Of a stretch of 36,174 bases of DNA, positions 16,664 to 26,177 are shown piece by piece. Below the pieces are notes generated by a model. The model was not told where the DNA came from, made no database searches, and saw only the letters and a list, made by a program, of their open reading frames with translations. The DNA lies in assembly GCA_020073585.1 (NCBI GenBank), contig JAIQEV010000039.1:1-36174 (forward strand). Direction: 5' to 3'. The DNA comes from Terriglobia bacterium (GTDB lineage: Bacteria > Acidobacteriota > Terriglobia > Acidiferrales > UBA7541). The position numbers and the translations under genes were made by a program. Every line of letters starts with the position of its first letter. Positions within the stretch are counted from its first letter, which is position 1.

Positions 16664-17980
16664 CTATTTCCCGAAATCGTTCTTGAACACTTCGCCGTTC
16701 TTCATCACGAACCCTACTTTTTGCAGCTCCCCGATCTCCCGCAGCGGGTCCCCGGACACGGCGATGACGTCGGCGTACGCCCCGGCGGCCAGCACCCCGA
16801 GCTCCCCCTTGCTGTCCAGCATTTCCGCCGCCCGCGACGTGGCCGCTTTGATCGCCTCCATGGGGGACATCCCCAGCTTCACCATGTACTCGAATTCCCG
16901 GGCCATGGGCTCGCTCCACGCCAGCCCGCCCATGTCCGTGCCGAAGACGATCTTCAGATTGGCCTTCAGCGCCTTGCGGAAGGATATTTCGTGCAGCGCC
17001 ACGCGCGCGCGGTCGCGCACCCCGGCGGCGCTATTCGCCGCGGCCCACTCGGTGTAGTAGACCCACAGCGTGGGGCAATACCACGTGCCCTGGCGGGCCA
17101 TCTGCGCGATCTGCGCGTCGCTGATTTCCAGTCCGTGTTCCAGCGAATCGCAGCCGCCATCCAGCGCGCGCTGCAGCCCGATGCCGTTGTACGCGTGGCA
17201 GGCCACTTTCTTGCCCCAGCCGTGCGTTTCCTCCACGATCGCCTTCAGTTCCTCGAGCGTCAGCGTGGGCTGCGCCACCAGATGCCCCTCCTTGTCCGCC
17301 CACGAGCGGTGCGTCATGTACACCTTGATCCAGTCGGCGCCGTGCTCCAGTTGCTGCCGCGCGGCCTTGCGCGCCTCCACGGGGCCGTCGATGAGCTGCG
17401 CGCCCTTGGGCATCTCCAGCTCCGGCGCATAGCCTTCCAGGTTGTAGCCCCCGGTGGTCGAGATGGCGCGCGTCGAGACGAACAGCCGCGGCCCCGGAAT
17501 GTACCCCGCTTCGATGGCCTGCTTGATGCCCACGTCGCCGTAGCCCGCGCCTTCCGTTTCCACGTCGCGCAGCGCCGTAAAGCCCTGCTCCAGCGCGCGC
17601 CGCACGGAGACCGTGGCCCGCGCGGCGCGCAGTGCCAGGCCCTGGCGGAGGATGTTGGCGTCGTAGCCGCCCTGCGCGGGATCTTCCCCCTGCAGGAAAA
17701 TGTGCGTGTGCGCATCGATCATCCCCGGGAGAACGGTGGCCGCGGAAAGGTCGATGATTTTCGCGCCCGGCGGAATGCCCGCGCCGCCGTCCGTGATTTT
17801 TTCGATGCGCTGGCCGCGCACGAACACCAGCTGGTTCTTGCGCGGCGCGTCGCTCGTGCCGTCAATCAGCGTGCCCGCGCGGATGATGATCAGCGGCGGC
17901 GCCGCGCTGGACTGGGCCCGGGCCAGGCTGGCCCAGCAGAGCATGGCGGTGAGCAGAAGTGTGTAGCGTGTGCGAGACAT
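16664..17980 (-). CDS. Secreted metal-dependent amidohydrolase
   Basis: An amidohydrolase-superfamily enzyme of the imidazolonepropionase-like/Xaa-Pro-dipeptidase group, predicted to hydrolyse an amide or cyclic amide bond in the periplasm. Residues 1-22 are a signal peptide (TLLLTAMLCWASLARA). Metal-site residues are all visible: H91 and H93 in DAHTH, K219 in ADWIKVY (carboxylated Lys position), H262 in ACHAY, H282 in LEHG and D349 in GTDMGG. Length (438) is normal. The ATG at 17980 follows GGAGG at proper spacing; an upstream ATG at 18001 lacks the signal-peptide start. Substrate cannot be told from the sequence. It lies between the CoA-transferase gene (108 nt upstream) and the small membrane protein gene (29 nt downstream). 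Confidence 0.88.
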   Translation of the reverse strand: MSRTRYTLLLTAMLCWASLARAQSSAAPPLIIIRAGTLIDGTSDAPRKNQLVFVRGQRIEKITDGGAGIPPGAKIIDLSAATVLPGMIDAHTHIFLQGEDPAQGGYDANILRQGLALRAARATVSVRRALEQGFTALRDVETEGAGYGDVGIKQAIEAGYIPGPRLFVSTRAISTTGGYNLEGYAPELEMPKGAQLIDGPVEARKAARQQLEHGADWIKVYMTHRSWADKEGHLVAQPTLTLEELKAIVEETHGWGKKVACHAYNGIGLQRALDGGCDSLEHGLEISDAQIAQMARQGTWYCPTLWVYYTEWAAANSAAGVRDRARVALHEISFRKALKANLKIVFGTDMGGLAWSEPMAREFEYMVKLGMSPMEAIKAATSRAAEMLDSKGELGVLAAGAYADVIAVSGDPLREIGELQKVGFVMKNGEVFKNDFGK

Positions 17981-18010
17981 GCGATCCTCCGCGAGGGGCA
18001 ATTGCGTGTG

Positions 18011-18033
18011 AGCACACTTGTACCGTGTGTGCT
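18011..18033. repeat. Inverted repeat upstream of the amidohydrolase gene
   Basis: AGCACAC (18011-18017) and GTGTGCT (18027-18033) are perfect inverted copies with a 9-nt spacer, 31 nt upstream of the amidohydrolase start on the minus strand. There is no T-run. It could be an operator or a weak transcript hairpin. Confidence 0.35.
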
Positions 18034-18088
18034 TAAGGATTGCAAGGCAGGACGCCCGCCCCTGCCCGCGCGCCAGCCTCGCGACTCG

Positions 18089-19411
18089 CTAGATCAGATT
18101 TATGCGCTTGGCGTGCGCGGTCAGCTCCTCGCGGAAGTTGGGGTGCGCGACGCTGATGAGCGCCAGCGCGCGGTCCCGCGTCGAGCGCCCGCGCAGGTTC
18201 ACGCAGCCGTATTCGGTGACGATGTGCTCCACGTCCATGCGCGTGTCGGTGGCCATCTGCACGTGCGGCACGATGCACGAAATCGTCCCGTTCTTGGCCG
18301 CGGACTTCAGCGCGATGAACGATTTGCCCCCGCGCGACAGCGAAGCCCCCTTCACGAAATCGAACTGGCCCCCGGCCCCGCTGTACTGGTGCCCCTTGAT
18401 GAATTCCGCGTTGACCTGCCCGTAGAGGTCGATCTCGATGGCCGTGTTGACGGAGATCAGATTGTCGTGCGCGGCGATGATCCGCAGATCGTTCACGTAG
18501 GACACCGCGTAGCTCTCCATCGCCGGGTTGTCGTTCATGAACTCGTACATCTCGGCATTGCCCAGGGCGATGGTGAAGACGTGCTTGCGCGGATGCAGCG
18601 TCTTTTTCCGCCCGTTGATCACCCCGCGCCGGATCAGCTCCACGAACGGCGGGCTGAACAGCTCGCTGTGGATGCCCAGATCGTTGTGGTTGCCGAGGAA
18701 GTGCGCCACGGCCGTGGGCAGATTGCCGATGCCGAACTGCAGCGTGCCGCCGTTGGGGATCATGGCGGCGATGCTCTTGCCGATGGTCAGGGAATCTTCG
18801 TCGGGCGCGCGCAGCGGAAAGTCCGGCAGCGGCACGTGGTTCTCGACGATGGCCTGAACCTCGGAGACGTGCACCGCGGAATCCCCGAACACCCGCGGCA
18901 TGAAGCGGTTGACCTCCACAATCACGCGGTCGCAGTGCCGGATGACCGTCGAGGCGTAGTCGTTGTTGGTCCCCAGGCTGAAATGCCCGGAGGCGTCCAT
19001 GGGCGAGACGGTGATGACGAACGTGTTCACGTGGATGGCTTCGGTGAGCGCCCGCGGAATCTGGCTGAAGTTGCACGGAATGTAGGAGATGTACTTGCGG
19101 CCTTCGGCGATGCCGCGATTGATGATTTCCCGGTCGGGCTCCCCGATGAAGAAGTTGCGGGCGTCGACTTTGTCCAGGATGTCGGGCTGGATCAGCGTGT
19201 CCGCCAGCGGCTTCAGGGCCTGCTGGTAGACCAGGTGCAGCTCCTTCAGCGCGCCGCAGCGCACGCGGTCGGCGACCGCGCGCGCCATGGCCGCCGGCGC
19301 GCCGATGCCCAGGGCCACGCACAACACGCTGCCGTCGGCGATCAACGCGGCCGCGGCTTCCGGGCTGGTGAGTTTATGAACGTATTGCGACTGCGGGGTT
19401 GCGGCGGACAT
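18089..19411 (-). CDS. Acetyl-CoA hydrolase/transferase family CoA-transferase
   Basis: A class I CoA-transferase of the acetyl-CoA hydrolase/4-hydroxybutyrate CoA-transferase family, which moves CoA between acyl donors through a glutamyl-CoA intermediate. The 440-residue chain has both halves of the fold. The predicted catalytic Glu is E250 in GIHSELFSPPF. The glycine-rich CoA-site motif GAGGQFDFVKGA (345-356) and SRGGKSFIAL follow, and the C-terminal GCVNLRGRSTRDRALALI is typical. The acceptor (acetate, butyrate, succinate or 4-hydroxybutyrate) cannot be decided by eye. The start is supported by AGAAGGTG upstream. It begins 36 nt after the stop of the FHA-GAF-PP2C gene on the same strand, so co-transcription is likely. 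Confidence 0.88.
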   Translation of the reverse strand: MSAATPQSQYVHKLTSPEAAAALIADGSVLCVALGIGAPAAMARAVADRVRCGALKELHLVYQQALKPLADTLIQPDILDKVDARNFFIGEPDREIINRGIAEGRKYISYIPCNFSQIPRALTEAIHVNTFVITVSPMDASGHFSLGTNNDYASTVIRHCDRVIVEVNRFMPRVFGDSAVHVSEVQAIVENHVPLPDFPLRAPDEDSLTIGKSIAAMIPNGGTLQFGIGNLPTAVAHFLGNHNDLGIHSELFSPPFVELIRRGVINGRKKTLHPRKHVFTIALGNAEMYEFMNDNPAMESYAVSYVNDLRIIAAHDNLISVNTAIEIDLYGQVNAEFIKGHQYSGAGGQFDFVKGASLSRGGKSFIALKSAAKNGTISCIVPHVQMATDTRMDVEHIVTEYGCVNLRGRSTRDRALALISVAHPNFREELTAHAKRINLI

Positions 19412-19447
19412 GCGGCACCTTCTCTCTCTCTTTGCGGCCGGAGTTTC

Positions 19448-21163
19448 TCAAGCCGCGGCGGACTGCACGCCCTGGTCGTCGCTCAGGGCGTGTGCGGCGC
19501 GGTAACGAACCAGGAGAAGGGTCAGGTCGTCGGCTTGCCGCGCGCCCCGCGAGAAATTTTCCACGGATTCCAGAACGGCCTTTTGCATCTGCTCCAGCGG
19601 AGCATCCTGCTGGCCGGCGAGAACTTCCTGGAGGCGCGGGACGCCGTACATGTTGTCCTCGGGATCCATGGCCTCGGTTACGCCGTCGCTGAAGAGCACC
19701 AGCGTGTCGTTGGGCTCGAGCTTGACGCGGGCGGTGAAATATTCGGCTTCGGGTATCAGGCCCACGGGGAAGGATCCTTCGGTGAACGGGGCTTCCGCGC
19801 GGCCCTCGCGGATGAGGATGGGGGAGGGGTGGCCCGCGTTGATGAATTCGAGATTGCCCTCGTGGTCCAGGATGGCGAAGAACAGCGTGGCGTAGCGGCC
19901 GACCTCCGCGTGTTCGCAGAGGAACCGGTTGAGGTGATTGAAAACGCGCGCCGGATCGGTGCCCAGACTCATGCCGCACAGCGCGCCCTGCAGCATGGTG
20001 GTGAGCAGCGCCGCGCCGAGCCCTTTGCCGGAAACGTCGGCGATGAGAAAGGCGGTGCGCTCCTCGCCGAGGGGAAAAACGTCGAAGTAGTCGCCGCCCA
20101 CCGCGAGGCATGGAAAATTGCAGCCGGTGACCGCGAAATGCGGATGATGCGGGAAGTTGCGCGGCAGCAGCGCCTGCTGGATGTCGCGGGCGATGTTGAT
20201 CTCCTGCTCCATGCGCTGGCGTTCCCGCTCGCGCTCCACCAGCCGCGCGTTGTCCAGTATGCTGGCGGCCTCCAGCGAGAGCGCATCCAGGATCTGGCGG
20301 TCGAGTTTGGAGAACGCCGCGGGGCGCCGGGAGTCCAGATAGAGCACGCCGAGAAAGGTGTCGTGGCGCGGCGTGACCCCGGATTCCGCGCCATTGCGGC
20401 GGATCGCGGCGTACAGCGGGATGACTACGACGGAGCGCAGGCCCTGCGCCACGATGCTCTGCGCCGCCTGCAGATCGATGGTGGCCTGGGCCAGATCCTC
20501 GGTGATCACCGCCGCCCGCTGCTCTAACGCCATGTGCAACGCGGTCTGGCTGGGCGTGATGCCCTCCGGAGAAAGCCGGCTGCCGCCGTTGCGGCGGGCC
20601 AGCCGCACGCGCAGCGCGCCGCCTTCCTCGGCCATCAGGAGCACGCCGCGGTCGGCCTTGGTGATGGAGACGGCGTGATCCACCATGCTGCCCAGTACGG
20701 AATCCAGGGGCAGTTGCGAGTGCAGCAGGGAAGTCGCTTCCAGAAGCAGATTGAGCTTGCGCAGCCCGCCGCCGGACGTGTCGCTCGAGGAGATCCGTTC
20801 GATGCGCGTCAGCAGCGCGGGCAGCTCTTCCTCGCCCGCGGAAGAGCGGAAGAAAAGCTGGTAGGAGTCGTCGAGACCGAAGGTGATCGCGTCCCCGGCG
20901 GTCAGCGGGCGGCTCTCGATTTTTTTCCCGTTGACGAACAAGCCGCGGCGCTGTCCGCGATCCTCGAGGTGGAAGCGTCCGCCTTCGAAGACGATCGCCG
21001 CGCACTGCCGCGAAATGCGCCGGTCGGAAAGCTGCAGATGATTTCCGGTTTCGCCGCCGCGCCCGATGAGGAAGGGCGACTGGGTGACGCGCACGAAACG
21101 CCGCGCCCCGTCCGGGGAAATCACCTCCAGAGCCGCTTCGGGAATAATCTGCGTGTCGGCCAT
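19448..21163 (-). CDS. FHA-GAF-PP2C (RsbU-type) serine phosphatase
   Basis: A signalling phosphatase predicted to dephosphorylate an anti-sigma-factor antagonist or similar partner. Domains in order: FHA (about residues 12-105; G34-R35, S51-R52, N79-G80), GAF (about 135-305) and a SpoIIE/RsbU PP2C domain (about 325-555). The PP2C metal-binding residues are present: D358 in GGDYFD, D376 in ADVSGKG, D493 in FSDGVTE and D546 in ADDLTLL. In the FHA domain the usual SRxHA is SRQCA, so the conserved His is Cys54. A coiled-coil-like linker (RLVERERERQRMEQEINIAR is split around 308-326) joins GAF and PP2C. Length 571. No sigma factor or antagonist gene is adjacent. It is first in the minus-strand cluster, divergent from the TonB receptor. 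Confidence 0.92.
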   Translation of the reverse strand: MADTQIIPEAALEVISPDGARRFVRVTQSPFLIGRGGETGNHLQLSDRRISRQCAAIVFEGGRFHLEDRGQRRGLFVNGKKIESRPLTAGDAITFGLDDSYQLFFRSSAGEEELPALLTRIERISSSDTSGGGLRKLNLLLEATSLLHSQLPLDSVLGSMVDHAVSITKADRGVLLMAEEGGALRVRLARRNGGSRLSPEGITPSQTALHMALEQRAAVITEDLAQATIDLQAAQSIVAQGLRSVVVIPLYAAIRRNGAESGVTPRHDTFLGVLYLDSRRPAAFSKLDRQILDALSLEAASILDNARLVERERERQRMEQEINIARDIQQALLPRNFPHHPHFAVTGCNFPCLAVGGDYFDVFPLGEERTAFLIADVSGKGLGAALLTTMLQGALCGMSLGTDPARVFNHLNRFLCEHAEVGRYATLFFAILDHEGNLEFINAGHPSPILIREGRAEAPFTEGSFPVGLIPEAEYFTARVKLEPNDTLVLFSDGVTEAMDPEDNMYGVPRLQEVLAGQQDAPLEQMQKAVLESVENFSRGARQADDLTLLLVRYRAAHALSDDQGVQSAAA

Positions 21164-21244
21164 GAGCGCGCCTAACGGGTGGAGTTTAGCATGCGCGGGG
21201 AGGGCAGGTCTCGGGGTTGCCTGCGAAAAGAAGAGGAAAATGTC

Positions 21245-21274
21245 TTGACTTCAAAAAGACGCGATGTTTATCAT
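21245..21274 (+). promoter_or_regulatory. Promoter of the TonB-dependent receptor gene
   Basis: TTGACT (21245-21250) and TATCAT (21269-21274) with an 18-nt spacer form a good sigma-70 promoter. The 5' leader would be about 100 nt. The surrounding 217-nt divergent spacer also serves the phosphatase gene on the other strand. Confidence 0.55.
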
Positions 21275-21381
21275 CGTGCCACTGTGGGTTGGGCCTAACG
21301 AAATCCGCACAACTGTGAAGTTCGGTAGCGGCAAGGGGTTTTTCCTGTGTCGCGAACGATTTTTTGGATCAAGGGGGAATC

Positions 21382-24300
21382 ATGCGTACGATGCGAATCC
21401 TGGCATTTTTGGGCTTTCTTGCCGCTGGTCTGTTTGCGGGCGCGGCAAGCCGCGCCCAGAGCGTGAACGCCACGATTTCGGGAGTGGTGCAGGACGCCAA
21501 GGGCGGAGCGGTGGCCAAGGCCTCCGTGGCGCTGCAGGATACCGACAAGAATATCGTGGTCCGAACGGTGGAGACCGATGAGGGCGGGCGTTATGTGCTG
21601 CCCCTGCTGCCCATCGGCCACTACGTCCTGTCCGTGGAGAGCGCTGGTTTCCGCAAGGCCGTGCGCACCAACATTGTCCTCAACGTGAACGACAATATCG
21701 CCGTGAACTTCACGCTCGAGGTGGGCGCGGCCAAGGAGACCGTGTCGGTCACCGCCAACCTCCTGGACGTCGAAACGCAAACGGCGGCCTCCGCGGGATT
21801 GATCACCGGCGAGGAAGTGCGCGAAATCCCCCTCAGTAGCCGCAATTACGAGCAGCTCGTTTCCCTGATGCCCGGGGTCTCCTCCAACACCGCGGACCAG
21901 GTCTACCTGGGGACGACGAATCCCTCGGGGCAGACCAACGTCGTGAGCTTTGCCATCGGCGGGCAGCGCAACAGCGCCAACAACTGGACCGTGGACGGTG
22001 CGGACAACGTGGACCGCGGCTCCAACCTCACCCTGCTGACCTATCCCAGCGTGGACGCCATCGCCGAGTTCAAGGTTCTGCGCGGCCTCTACGACGCGGA
22101 ATTCGGCCGTGGCGCGGGCGGGCAGATCAACGTCGTCACCAAGTCCGGGAGCAGCGGTTTCCACGGCGACGCTTACGAATTTTTCCGCAACGACGTCCTC
22201 GCCGCGAATACCTTCTTTAACAACGCCGCCGGCATCAAAAAGCCGCCCTTGCGCTACAACGATTTCGGCTATACCTTCGGCGGGCCGCTCTTCATTCCCA
22301 ATCACTACAATTCCAATAGGGACAAGACCTTTTTCTTCTTTTCCCAGGAATTCCGCCGCGTCATCACCTACGGCACCGTCAACGGCACGGTGCCCACCCC
22401 GCAAATGCTGCAGGGCACATTTGCGCATACTGTCTGCGTCAACCGGAACTCCTCCGGCGGCTGTCTGGCCACCTCGACCCAGGTCAGCGCCATCGACCCG
22501 GTTGCCCAGGAGTACATCAATGATATCTTCTCGAAGTTGCCCGCTGCGAATTTCGGCACTTACACGCTGATCAGTGCGTTACGCAACGTGTTCAACGCCC
22601 GCCAGGAATTTTTCCGCGTGGATCAGGTCTTCGGCCCCAAGCTGAATCTGACCGTCCGCTACATCCATGACGCCATCCCCACCACCGAGCCCGGCGGCCT
22701 CTTCACAGGGGCCTTGCTGCCCGGCGTTTCTATCACCAACACCAACTCTCCCGGCTATAGCTGGCTGGCGCGGGCCACCTCCTCGTTTTCCTCCACCCTG
22801 CTCAACGAGGGCGGCTTCATCTTTTCCTACGGCGCCATCGTCAGCAGCCCCGCGGGAAGCATCCTGGCCGCGAACTCGCCGGACATCCAGGTGACACTGC
22901 CCTACGCCTCTACGCTGGGCCGCGTTCCCGCGCTGGTCTTCAACCAGGGCTCCTCGGTCACCGGCTTTGGTCCGTACCTGGACTACAACCGCAACTATAA
23001 CGTCTTCGACAACCTGACCAAGATCGCGGGACGCCACACTTTCAAGGTCGGATTCGTCTACAACTACTACCAGAAGACGGAAAACGCGGGTGGCCTCAAC
23101 GCCGGGCAGTTCAGCTTCGCTTACACTCCCCCGGCGGGCACGTCCGCGTTCGAGCAGGCCTGGGCGGACTTCCTGACCGGCCATGCCTCCAGTTTCACCC
23201 AGGCCAAGGCGGATCTCACGCCCGACATGCGCCAGCAGCAGTTCGACGTCTATGGACAGGATCAATTCCGCGTGCGCAAGAACCTGACCCTGATGCTGGG
23301 CCTGCGCTATTCCCGCTACAACCAGCCGGTGGACAATAACCACTACCTGAGCAACTTCGATCCCGCCTTGTACAGTCCGTTCAAGGCCCCGACCATGAAT
23401 GCCAATGGCACCATCTGCACCGTCGCGCCGTGTTCGGGCGGGTTCATGCCCAATCCCAACTACGATCCCCTCAACGGCATCATCATCGCCGGGCAGACCT
23501 CGCCCTATGGCAATCAGGTGTCCAACGGCCAGCTCAAGAATTTTGCCCCGCGCGTCGGTGTGGCCTGGGATCCCTTCGGCGACGGCAAAACCTCCGTGCG
23601 CGCCGGCTACGGTATCTTCTACGACTCGACCCTGGTCGGCATCTACGAGCAGAACATTTTCACGAATCCCCCGTTCGCGCCCAACGTCCTCATCAGCAAC
23701 ACCAGGCTGGGTAATCCGGCTGGCGGCACTCTGAATGTCTCCGCGTCGCCGCTGGCCCTGCGCGGCACGGCGCTTCCCAACCGTACCCCCTATTCCCAGC
23801 AGTGGAGTCTGGGCGTGCAGCGCCAGCTCACCTCCTCCCTCCTGCTGGATGTCAGCTATGTGGGCGGGAATGGCGTGCACCTCCTGGGAATCGTGGACAT
23901 CAATCAAGTGAAGCCGGGGCTGGGCTATTCCCTGGGCCTGACGGCTCCCGGACTAACCTATTTCACCTCTTCCACCGAGCCCCGCCTCAATGTGCTGCGC
24001 CCGTACAAGGGGTACAACGCGATCAACGTCGTGGAAAGCGCTTTCAACTCCAACTACAACTCGCTGCAGGTCGCGGTGCGCAAGCGTTTCAGCGGCAACT
24101 CGCTGCTCAACGCCTACTACACCTTTTCGCACAACCTCACCAACAACCAGAGCGACCGCTCCACGGCTCCCCAGAGTACTTACAACATCGCCGGCGATTA
24201 CGGACCGACGCAATTCGACCGCCGCCACATCTTTACCCTCGACTACGTCTATCACCTGCCCTTCTACAAGAACCAGGAAGGGCTGCTCGGCCACGTGCTC

Positions 24301-24768
24301 GGCGGCTGGCAGCTCTCCGGTATCGTCAACTACTCTTCCGGCGCTCCGCTCACCGTCACCGAATCCGGTTACGATCCCGCGGGCCTGGGCTTCCTGGGGC
24401 CCAGCGCGGCGGGCGGACGGCCCAACATCACCGGCAACCCCAACACCAACGCGCCGCACACCGTGGCCCAGTATTTCAATACCAGCGTGTTCGTCGTGGC
24501 CGGCCCCGATGGCGTCGTGGCCCCGGGAAGTTCCGGACGCGGCGTGGTCACCGGCCCCGGAATCGAGCGCTGGGACATCGCCGGAGTCAAGAACATCAAG
24601 CTTCACGGCGAGCATCTGCGGGCGCAGTTCCGCGGCGAGCTCTTCAATGTGTTCAACCATACCAACTTCAATAATATTAACACATCGGTAACGTCTTCCA
24701 CGTTCGGAGCCGTGACCAGCGCCCACGACGCGCGCATCGTGCAACTGGGTCTGAAGCTGTATTTCTAG
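21382..24768 (+). CDS. Oar-like TonB-dependent receptor
   Basis: An outer-membrane TonB-dependent transporter of the large Oar-like type, numerous in Acidobacteriota and commonly linked to carbohydrate uptake. The 1128-residue protein has a signal peptide (residues 1-25, cleavage near SRA-QS), a carboxypeptidase-regulatory/Ig-like domain (about 27-115, TISGVVQDAKGGAVAKASV...TLEVGAA), a plug domain (about 125-265, with VDGADNVDRGSN and EFGRGAGGQINVVTKSGS), and a long beta-barrel ending in the aromatic terminus GLKLYF. The ATG at 21382 is preceded by AAGGGGG; the frame extends 6 codons further to a TTG. It has its own promoter and terminator, so it is monocistronic. The substrate is unknown and no polysaccharide-degradation genes are adjacent. 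Confidence 0.93.
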   Translation: MRTMRILAFLGFLAAGLFAGAASRAQSVNATISGVVQDAKGGAVAKASVALQDTDKNIVVRTVETDEGGRYVLPLLPIGHYVLSVESAGFRKAVRTNIVLNVNDNIAVNFTLEVGAAKETVSVTANLLDVETQTAASAGLITGEEVREIPLSSRNYEQLVSLMPGVSSNTADQVYLGTTNPSGQTNVVSFAIGGQRNSANNWTVDGADNVDRGSNLTLLTYPSVDAIAEFKVLRGLYDAEFGRGAGGQINVVTKSGSSGFHGDAYEFFRNDVLAANTFFNNAAGIKKPPLRYNDFGYTFGGPLFIPNHYNSNRDKTFFFFSQEFRRVITYGTVNGTVPTPQMLQGTFAHTVCVNRNSSGGCLATSTQVSAIDPVAQEYINDIFSKLPAANFGTYTLISALRNVFNARQEFFRVDQVFGPKLNLTVRYIHDAIPTTEPGGLFTGALLPGVSITNTNSPGYSWLARATSSFSSTLLNEGGFIFSYGAIVSSPAGSILAANSPDIQVTLPYASTLGRVPALVFNQGSSVTGFGPYLDYNRNYNVFDNLTKIAGRHTFKVGFVYNYYQKTENAGGLNAGQFSFAYTPPAGTSAFEQAWADFLTGHASSFTQAKADLTPDMRQQQFDVYGQDQFRVRKNLTLMLGLRYSRYNQPVDNNHYLSNFDPALYSPFKAPTMNANGTICTVAPCSGGFMPNPNYDPLNGIIIAGQTSPYGNQVSNGQLKNFAPRVGVAWDPFGDGKTSVRAGYGIFYDSTLVGIYEQNIFTNPPFAPNVLISNTRLGNPAGGTLNVSASPLALRGTALPNRTPYSQQWSLGVQRQLTSSLLLDVSYVGGNGVHLLGIVDINQVKPGLGYSLGLTAPGLTYFTSSTEPRLNVLRPYKGYNAINVVESAFNSNYNSLQVAVRKRFSGNSLLNAYYTFSHNLTNNQSDRSTAPQSTYNIAGDYGPTQFDRRHIFTLDYVYHLPFYKNQEGLLGHVLGGWQLSGIVNYSSGAPLTVTESGYDPAGLGFLGPSAAGGRPNITGNPNTNAPHTVAQYFNTSVFVVAGPDGVVAPGSSGRGVVTGPGIERWDIAGVKNIKLHGEHLRAQFRGELFNVFNHTNFNNINTSVTSSTFGAVTSAHDARIVQLGLKLYF

Positions 24769-24775
24769 GCCGGAG

Positions 24776-24841
24776 AAAAATCGAAGAGCCGAGAAGCCGG
24801 AGAGCCGTTCCCCCTTGCCGGGGGGTGCTCTTCGGTTTTTT
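24776..24841. terminator. Bidirectional terminator between convergent genes
   Basis: CGAAGAGC (24782-24789) pairs with GCTCTTCG (24827-24834), with an inner CCCCC/GGGGG stem. TTTTTT follows on the plus strand (24836-24841) and, read on the minus strand, TTTTT follows the other arm (24776-24780). It can end both the TonB receptor transcript and that of the aminotransferase gene. Confidence 0.8.
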
Positions 24842-24878
24842 GCTTTTTGGATTTGTAAATTTTCGGCGCTTTCTCCTT

Positions 24879-25751
24879 TTAGCGGGCGGCGGAGGCGATG
24901 CGGCGGTTGACGTATTCCGCGACGTAGTCGTCGAAGGCCTCGCGCAGGCGGTGGGTAACCGGGCCGGGCGCGGCGGCGATGGCGTGCCCGGCGATTTCGC
25001 CGGCACCGATGAGATTGCGGTTGGTCGAGGAGATGAAAACTTCCTCGGCGGAGTAGAGATCCTCGGGGAGCAGGGCCTGCTCGACAATGGGGATGCCGGC
25101 TTCCGGCGCGATTTCAAAGAGGATGGCGCGGGTGATGCCTTCCAGGCAGCCGGAGTTCAACGGGGGCGTATAGACCTTGCCGTTGCGGACGGCGAAGATG
25201 TTGGCCGCGGTGCATTCGGCGACTTCGCCGCGCTCGTTGAGCAGCACCACTTCGTCGAAGCCTTCGCGCTGCGCTTCGGCGACGGCCCAGACGTTGTTGA
25301 GCCAGGAGATGCTCTTGACGCCGGCGAGGGGCGCGGCGGCGTGGCGGCCATGCGGGCGCAGCGCCAGGCGCACCGGCTCGCGGTATTCGGGGAGCGGCGC
25401 GGTGTAGATGATCAGGTCCACCTGGGGGGCCTTTTCGTCGCTCCGCCAGAAGCCGACTTCGTTGTAGACGAGATAGATGCGCGCGCAGCCTTCGCTGACC
25501 TTGTTGGCGCGGATCACGTCCTGGAGATGCAGGCGGACCTTGATGGAGGGGTAGGGCATGGGCAGGCGGATGAGGGCGGCGTCCTTTTCCAGGCGGCGCC
25601 AGTGGCGCTCGTAGGCGAAGGCTTCGCCGCGCACGATGCGCAGGGTGGTGAAGATGCCCCAGCCGCAGATGAGCCCCGCCTGTCCCGGCGAGAGCCGGAC
25701 TTTTTCGATGGGCAGCAGGCTTTCGTTATGAAAGATGTGGCGATGAATCAC
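24879..25751 (-). CDS. Class IV (branched-chain-type) aminotransferase
   Basis: A fold-type IV PLP enzyme: branched-chain amino-acid aminotransferase, D-amino-acid aminotransferase or aminodeoxychorismate lyase. The three cannot be separated reliably by eye. It reads HRHIFHNESLLPIEKVRLSPGQAGL near the start in shorter blocks, with the PLP-binding Lys in GVKSISWLNN (K146) and the cofactor phosphate/tail motif EVAECTAANIFAV (about 176-188), then GCLEGITR. Length is about 290 residues, normal for the family. GTG at 25751 is preferred because GAGG lies 5 nt upstream; an ATG at 25787 gives 12 more residues but has no ribosome-binding site. It is monocistronic and convergent with the receptor gene. 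Confidence 0.85.
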   Translation of the reverse strand: MIHRHIFHNESLLPIEKVRLSPGQAGLICGWGIFTTLRIVRGEAFAYERHWRRLEKDAALIRLPMPYPSIKVRLHLQDVIRANKVSEGCARIYLVYNEVGFWRSDEKAPQVDLIIYTAPLPEYREPVRLALRPHGRHAAAPLAGVKSISWLNNVWAVAEAQREGFDEVVLLNERGEVAECTAANIFAVRNGKVYTPPLNSGCLEGITRAILFEIAPEAGIPIVEQALLPEDLYSAEEVFISSTNRNLIGAGEIAGHAIAAAPGPVTHRLREAFDDYVAEYVNRRIASAAR

Positions 25752-26177
25752 GCGGACCTCGCTGAAAGAACGTCGGTTGCGCTCCATTGTATCCGAAAAG
25801 CGGGGCGGGGGAAGAAGAGGTAAGGAGATAGCGGGGTAAAGAGGTAATGAGGTAAGGAGGAACGGAAGCGGCGAGCGGGGAGTTCTGAAGGGGGAACGTA
25901 CCCCCCACCCCCCGTGTTTTTAGCAAAGAGTGCGCAAAGGATTGATTTATTGGGAGTTGCGTTGCGCTGTGTGCGAAAGAGTGCAAAAGAGTGCGCATGA
26001 GTATGAAACGAAAGGATTTTAAGTCGTGTAGATTTCCGTTGGTACGGAAGAGTGCGGAAGTGTTGATTCTGGAGGTGTTGCGGGAAGGGGAAGGAGTGTT
26101 GCGGGGCGAGCGGTGGCACGGACAAGGGGCGAGGTCCTATCTCCTCCGCGCCAGAGACGAATGAAAGTATAACCCAT

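Noticed and set aside
16652-20527. A very long open frame (about 1290 codons) on the plus strand
   Set aside because: It is antisense to three well-supported genes (amidohydrolase, CoA-transferase, phosphatase), has no family features and is rich in His/Arg/Ala/Gly, as expected for mirror frames in GC-rich DNA.
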